Assembly (NCBI GenBank): GCA_021234155.1
Contig: JAJEKV010000002.1
Location: 4,535,795-4,599,794 of the forward strand
DNA length: 64,000 nt
DNA from: Isoetes taiwanensis
Taxonomy: Eukaryota > Streptophyta > Lycopodiopsida > Isoetales > Isoetaceae
Reading direction: 5' to 3'
The notes under the pieces were generated by a model, which made no database searches, was not told where the DNA came from, and was given only the letters and a program-made list of their open reading frames with translations. Position numbers and translations under genes: made by a program. Positions 58,938-64,000 of this stretch are shown one piece after another. Position 1 is the first letter of the stretch; each line of letters starts with the position of its first letter.

Positions 58938-60848
58938 CCAAAAAACATTGTAAAGTATACATAACGCTAGTTAATTATTTAGGTAGCACCATGATCCTAA
59001 ATCAAGGTTCTAAGTTAAACTTAGAAGTTGGAGTAACATTAAAACCCCAAGCCTGAAATATACAAGTCTAAGACAAGATATCCAGACATTTAAGACTAGA
59101 CATTCCATTTGGAATAAAATGTCTTTTATAAGTGCAACCCTAAATAGGATTTGGTGCAAAAACCTACCCAAGCCTTGAGAAGGATCGAAAAGAGTACATT
59201 TTGACCAAAAAAGAATGTTTTGTCAATCTTAAAGAACAATAATGGGCTTCCGGATATTTTAGCCAATATAAAAGAAACTAAGTGAAAGAGGCACATGAAT
59301 AGAGTTTTTGATAATCCTATTGGAAAGCATATATGGTTGAAATAACAAAGATATCACTTAAAAAATAGAACTTAGATAATTTAAGAAATTAAACAATTTG
59401 GTAACAACAATTTAATCATAACTCTCAAGATGTAGTAGATTAAGAAACAATAGAGCAATGTAACGTAACACTATTTTAATGAAAAACGGAATATTATTAA
59501 ATTATCATATGTTTATAGACAAAAATAGGGACAAATATATCCATCATTTAAGAGTAATGCCGTGAAGCATTCATTGTAGATGTCAAAATAGATAAAATAG
59601 GACTTATTTAAATCCAAACCGTAGATAGCGTAATATCACCAAATAGGAGGTTCATAGTAATAGATTTGCCAATCCACTTAGAGTCGTGGTCAAATATAAT
59701 AAAGCAAAATCTTTGTTCTGAAAAAACACCAAGCAAATGCATGGAGGGTTCAATCAAGTTAACTGTACCACAAGAAATTAGACAAGCATTAGAATGGTTG
59801 CTAACAACAGTGGTAACAGTAAGCAATAATGGACAAAAACCCGCTTATCGCCTTTCACCATAATAACTTAGTAACATATTTAGATTTAATTAACAAGAGA
59901 AAACATGAGAACACAATTAATGGGAAAAGGATATAAGCCGAGAAGCCACAAATGGGAATAAGGGAATGATAGATATGGACAAACACTAGATCTAGACAAA
60001 CAGTAAAGAGAAGCAACCGGGAACACAATAAAATAGAAAACAACAAGGCTAGGAATGAAATTATGCCATGAGCTACAAGAATCTTAAAAACTAGAAATAA
60101 TAAGCTTAAGAAGGATCACATGTGGTAAGGACTGAAAATATGTCTTGATTTTCTAAGGTCAATGTAACCTAAAAACTGGAAATAACTAGATAATGAAGGA
60201 TAAGAAAAAACTTCACAACCGGATAAGTTCTCGCCTAAAAAAGGTGTATCTATCTAGGACCACTTTGGTGCTATGAAAAAGGAAACCGGGTCGTAAGAGC
60301 TAGAGAACAAGGTAACATAAGTATAGAAAGGACAAGGAGCTCAAGAAGAGGATAAATCGAGATAAATTAGTCGCGTTCAATGGTTCATTAAGACATAACG
60401 CGGACAACCGAGTAGAGGAAGATAACAATATATGAAACTAAATTGAGCCCCGAACTATAACTACATTAGTAACAAAAAATTGGATTCCAAGGGTTAAAAT
60501 AGATAAAATATTAAGGCTCAACTGAATCAAAAGTTCTAGATTAACAAACTTTAGTTAGGATATAAAGGGCTGCAAGAACATAATTTAACTAGAGTAACAT
60601 AAAAAGAAAACAATGAATAAATAAACCAAAGGCCGTGGGTTACTTTAGATCGTGGAATTCATACTATCTTTAGATCTATTTAATCGTTATATTTCTAAAA
60701 ACCCAGAGTAACTAGGTTACATACGCTTTAACAATGTCATTCTATAAACAATATAGACAACTAGACAACTAGTTAAATAGCATTAGTATTCGTAAAAAAC
60801 AGATATCATATTGTATTCACGTAAATGAAATTTAATTCAATATGAAAC
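58938..60848 (-). other. Long intron B-C (units 10/11)
   Basis: Intron with the usual layout, no gene. A deletion of about 15 bases near 59305-59317 shortens 'ttggcagaatccttggataag' (compared in parts). Confidence 0.55.
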
Positions 60849-61326
60849 CCGAATGGGATCGGTTGTTCGACCACGAAGTTCCAGTTTGAGCATCAAGAGG
60901 GGATATTAGGCATGGGATTAGGGATTTTCTTGGCTATCAGCAATAACCACCAATTGGGCAACACCAGCAGGAATAATGTAAGTAGGAGTAGAGGAACACG
61001 CCCCAATATTGAGCTGTCATCTCCTTCAAGCCCATGAATGCTTTTGGCTTTTTGTATGTTTGTGAAAATCAAACAAATTTTTTTTTTTTTTCGCCATCTT
61101 CTTCTCTTCTTCAATGTGAATGGTGGCTTTATTTAATCCACCTTTCTTTCTTCCCATAAATCTTCCAAACATATATAGATAGAGGCAAAGTAACGCTGAA
61201 AATAATCTTTGCCACTTGATTTAAATAAGAGTAAACGACCTAAATCTTACCCTTTGCGTGTGTCGATCCATCCGCTTGATGCAAACCGCGGCCTTGCCAA
61301 AGACATGCAAGCTCGATTGAAGACAT
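60849..61326 (-). pseudogene. Leader exons A and B (unit 11)
   Basis: ATG at 61326, donor at 61250. The exon B acceptor TTTTCAG is readable (exon start about 61195), but GRKKGG is preceded by a lost T and the KK-rich part contains an expanded A run (61078-61090). Open piece 60893-61114. Confidence 0.5.
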
Positions 61327-61736
61327 TCAGGCGCCCTTCCGCTTCCTTCAGAACCCTAAAATTAGGGTTTAACCATGGAAGGAAAAAAAAATTAGTTGAT
61401 ATTTTTTCTTGAAAAAAGGGGAATAGTTAAAAAATGAGGTCATTTTCTTAAATAAATTATGATATTTTTTAATGAAATGGAACATGTACAAACAAGTGGA
61501 GTATATTAATTAGTTTGGCTTTAGCTGGCCCATTAGGTGTTTGTTTTTCCTACATAACAAAGATATATAAAAAGCCTTCCTCCTACCTCGCATTGGTAGG
61601 CCCCTATGAGTCTATTCAAGACTAAACACTGTAACAGGAGAAAGGTGGCCCCTGTTGCAAACACCGAGACCCTACTCAACCCATCTAAAGCAATGAACAC
61701 ATTCACAATGTAAATGGAACAGGAACTTACAAAATT
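61327..61736 (-). promoter_or_regulatory. Intergenic module (unit 11)
   Basis: Telomere-like octamers intact at 61362-61379. TATA-like run shortened (gatatata). Strong hairpin damaged near 61630-61665. Confidence 0.5.
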
Positions 61737-63724
61737 TTTTGAGGATATAAGATAGGTCCGCTAATATCAAAGGGTAAGTTCGAAAATTGTTAATCTTGGA
61801 GTGTACTAAGAACAATCCCCGATGATGTCCATTCTTCAAAACCATTGTCGCAGAATGTATAAATTAAGTCGAAATGTCTTCACCCGCCATTAGACAATTT
61901 GAATGGGCATATACAAAGGGAAAATCTCATTTAAATGATGACTTTAGAGGCTTGGCCATAAGGCCTACACCCCCCACTTTGATGAACCCGTTAACTTTAA
62001 TCTTTAGTTTCCTCCTTTTGTCATATCTGGAATACTGGTAGAGGCCAATATTTGGATCTAAAACTTGGATGGTAACATTGAGAAAGTCAATCTTGGTCCC
62101 CACCTTAGAATCACTTCTATAAACAGTTTCATCTTTAATCCCAATGAGGTTCATATTATAGATGGTACAGTCAGACTCTACGGAAAAGAATTCTTCAAGA
62201 TCTCCACCATTGATCACACAAAGATCATCAATATATCTAGAGGAACATTGGAATCTTGAGATATCTTTAAATCTTTTTAATTTTGCCAACCTAGCAATGA
62301 ACCTAAGTTCAAACCAAGCAAGATAAAGGTTACACCAAGCAGGACTGCAAGAAAATCCCATTGGTATACCTTTTCTTTGCCTCCAAACTGGAACCCATTT
62401 GAAGATAACTGGTGGCATAGCAGCCAACCTATTAATTCAAGAAAAAATCCTCGCCTCGAAATAATCGCACCTCGGGTTGTTTCATCATTGATCTTTTCTC
62501 CATTTTACCGTGAGGAACCAAAGCAACTTTATTGACCATTAACCGAGGGAGAGGAGCTTTGTGAGACATGTAGTCCCATACTAGATAAGCCACATCACTA
62601 ATAACTTCCACAATTCCATCTTCTCCCTCAAGGGGAATATTTTCAGTAGCATCTAGTGATGTCAATAGAGAATACATTGTAGATTTTGGAAGGAAGGTTT
62701 AGAACAAAGTCAAAAGCGTAGTTTATAAGCCGAAGGATTAACTTTACTTTTTAACCACAATCTAATTTCAGATGTGTTCCAATGGCAATACCGCCATAGC
62801 TCCACAAAATTATTCAACATAAAGGGTCAAAAAGATCCGAGATTTCCGTAGTAAAAATTGTACTATGGGCATTAGATAGCCATCTATACTCACCCTTGTG
62901 GGTTCCTGTAATCCTGAGAAGCTAGTAATGTCATGAACACATTTAGCTTTAATCTCAATAGCGCTTAAAGTAATAGTTTCAAAATCTGAACTGCCAAGTC
63001 TGATTAAAGCCATTTCTCTAATATGGTACTGGCAAATGAAGGATGCATTATTTCCAAATTTTGTCTATCTCCGAAAATATAAAGGTTCTTCAGCAACCAT
63101 ATTATATTTTTCTTTACATTAGCATCATCCCATAAAAACCTTTTAGGATCTAAGCTGTTTCTGAAGCTAGTTATCCTGACTTTAGCTAGATTTATCAGTT
63201 TATCTTTAGTGCTCTTAATTTCCCCTTCTGATACTTGTAACAAGTTGTATTGATGTATAGAGAAGAACTGTTCAACTGTAGCCTTGAAATCCATTAAGAA
63301 TTTATCAGTGTTGAGAGCACCATCTGGTATATGATTGAGTCCGTAAGATAAGGCCATCCTGAGTTTAGGGCAGTGAACAATTTCCAGATCCATGGTACGA
63401 ATGTGTCCAATAGTAGGATCAACAAATTTAGCTAAGCTTGGATTTTTACAAGGACATTTCTTTGGGAAGCCATCTGCAAATACCTCAAAAGGTTTATACA
63501 GTTTGTCTCTTAGTTGATCAATATATCTCCATCCAAACATGGTGTTTTCTAAGAGATCATTAGCCAAATCAGGAACAAATTCTGAAAGTATTTCTTTGAA
63601 GATGTCTCTTATGCTGAATTTTTCCAAGGATTTACAAAAGAACGTACTATGAACCACTTTACATTTAGTTTTCGTACTGTCTGATATAAGGTGCTTTTTT
63701 CCGTTGACGTCTTTGATCACAGAC
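61737..63724 (-). pseudogene. Reverse transcriptase exon D (unit 11), with 43-base deletion
   Basis: N-terminal 238 codons are open (63004-63720) and nearly identical to the intact copy. A deletion of about 43 bases at 62900 removes the FKAHKG block and shifts the frame. Motif A is present at 62432-62677 but reads SLDATENIP because of the 'ttttcagtagc' change. Motifs B and C are intact in 61927-62427 (166 codons). Unlike the other breaks, the deletion looks real. Confidence 0.75.
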
Positions 63725-64000
63725 CTTGTGTTTTGAATTTGATCCTAAAAAAAGTTTTTAATAGTATTTTAGTGTCTATAGAATTTCAAAAAGCAAGAAA
63801 CAAGCCTAAAATCAAAAGTCATCAGTGGGACGAGAGCCACACTGATTAGGGAAACGTAAGTAGACTGTTTGACACAGCCAAAAATAGGTATAAAAGTTTT
63901 TTGAATTCTTGAGATCACACCAAGGAAAAACTCTTTTCATAAAACCCTTGGTGGACATGAATGTCTTATATTAGTGAGAAGAAATAGTAGCTTAACCAGC

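Larger units (their letters stand above)
52293..59051 (-). repeat. Array unit 10, full (6.76 kb)
   Basis: Clean at 54780-55560 and 56670-56990. The C-D intron (about 57004-57389) is longer by about 60 bases than in other units because of AT-rich insertions at 57090-57220. Confidence 0.88.
11927..64000 (-). repeat. Tandem array of at least 11 retroelement-gene units
   Basis: The anchor 'cctgaaatatacaagtctaa' recurs at about 11937, 15111, 17077, 20247, 22220, 25399, 32107, 38823, 45584, 52293 and 59052, always in the same orientation. Spacings are 3174, 1966, 3170, 1973, 3179, 6708, 6716, 6761, 6709 and 6759 bases. The five long units are full copies and the short ones are internal deletions of the same unit. 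The array runs off the right end of the window. Stretches free of CAG/CTG/CCG are close to identical between units, so the amplification is recent, or part of it was created by assembly. Confidence 0.9.
59052..64000 (-). repeat. Array unit 11, cut by the window end
   Basis: Contains the long intron, leader exons, intergenic module, RT exon and the start of the C-D intron (63725-64000). Exon C lies beyond the window. Clean from about 62890 to the end, except for a CHG-centred patch at 63050-63085. Confidence 0.88.

Noticed and set aside
11927-64000. LTR retrotransposon or endogenous pararetrovirus array
   Set aside because: No LTRs, primer-binding site, protease, RNase H, integrase or movement protein is visible; the repeat is a simple head-to-tail unit.
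11927-64000. C-to-T decay of methylated cytosines as the source of differences between units
   Set aside because: The changes are CAG to CGT or GG and CTG to CCG or TCG with indels, not CAG to TAG or CTG to CTA.

Overview
The window looks like nuclear DNA of a land plant. It carries a decayed plant-type L1 LINE, genes with ordinary GT-AG introns and CTAAC-like branch sites, plant telomere-type motifs (CCCTAAA/TTTAGGG), and copy-to-copy differences concentrated at CAG/CTG/CCG, the CHG context that plants methylate. I cannot name the species. No bacterial, organellar, rRNA, tRNA or CRISPR feature was found.

Layout. 1-1500: repeat-rich DNA with one doubtful exon. About 1540-6007: a broken plus-strand LINE (endonuclease, reverse transcriptase, zf-RVT tail) ending in a 17-base A tail. 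6008-11926: two head-to-tail copies of a 3.2-kb repeat without a convincing gene, the second cut short. 11937-64000: a head-to-tail array of at least 11 units on the minus strand. The left part alternates deletion derivatives (3.17 kb, 1.97 kb, 3.17 kb, 1.97 kb, 3.18 kb). The right part has five full 6.7-kb units and a sixth cut by the window end.

Each full unit appears to carry one gene on the minus strand with four exons. A is a 25-codon leader exon and B a small lysine-rich exon. C is about 515 codons of an unrecognised ORF1-like protein with acidic and Cys-rich parts. D is about 677 codons of a Penelope-related reverse transcriptase without a visible endonuclease domain. Exons B and C join in phase across a 1.9-kb intron, and C and D can be joined in phase across a 0.3-kb intron. 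Because the gene is longer than the distance from a unit's A/B exons to its own left edge, A and B lie in one tandem unit and C and D in the next one to the left. Between each RT stop and the next leader ATG lie about 400 bp holding two hairpins, a TATA-like run and an inverted pair of telomere-like octamers.

Only one reverse transcriptase exon (28085-30119) is open throughout. Most breaks in the other copies fall at CAG/CTG/CCG sites or homopolymers, while other stretches are identical over hundreds of bases. That pattern fits long-read base-calling errors at methylated CHG sites better than real decay, so the number of truly dead copies is uncertain. The best candidate for something undescribed is this tandemly amplified, spliced ORF1-plus-RT element with its conserved hairpin module, which recurs with a compensatory base change in the unrelated-looking 3.2-kb repeat next door.
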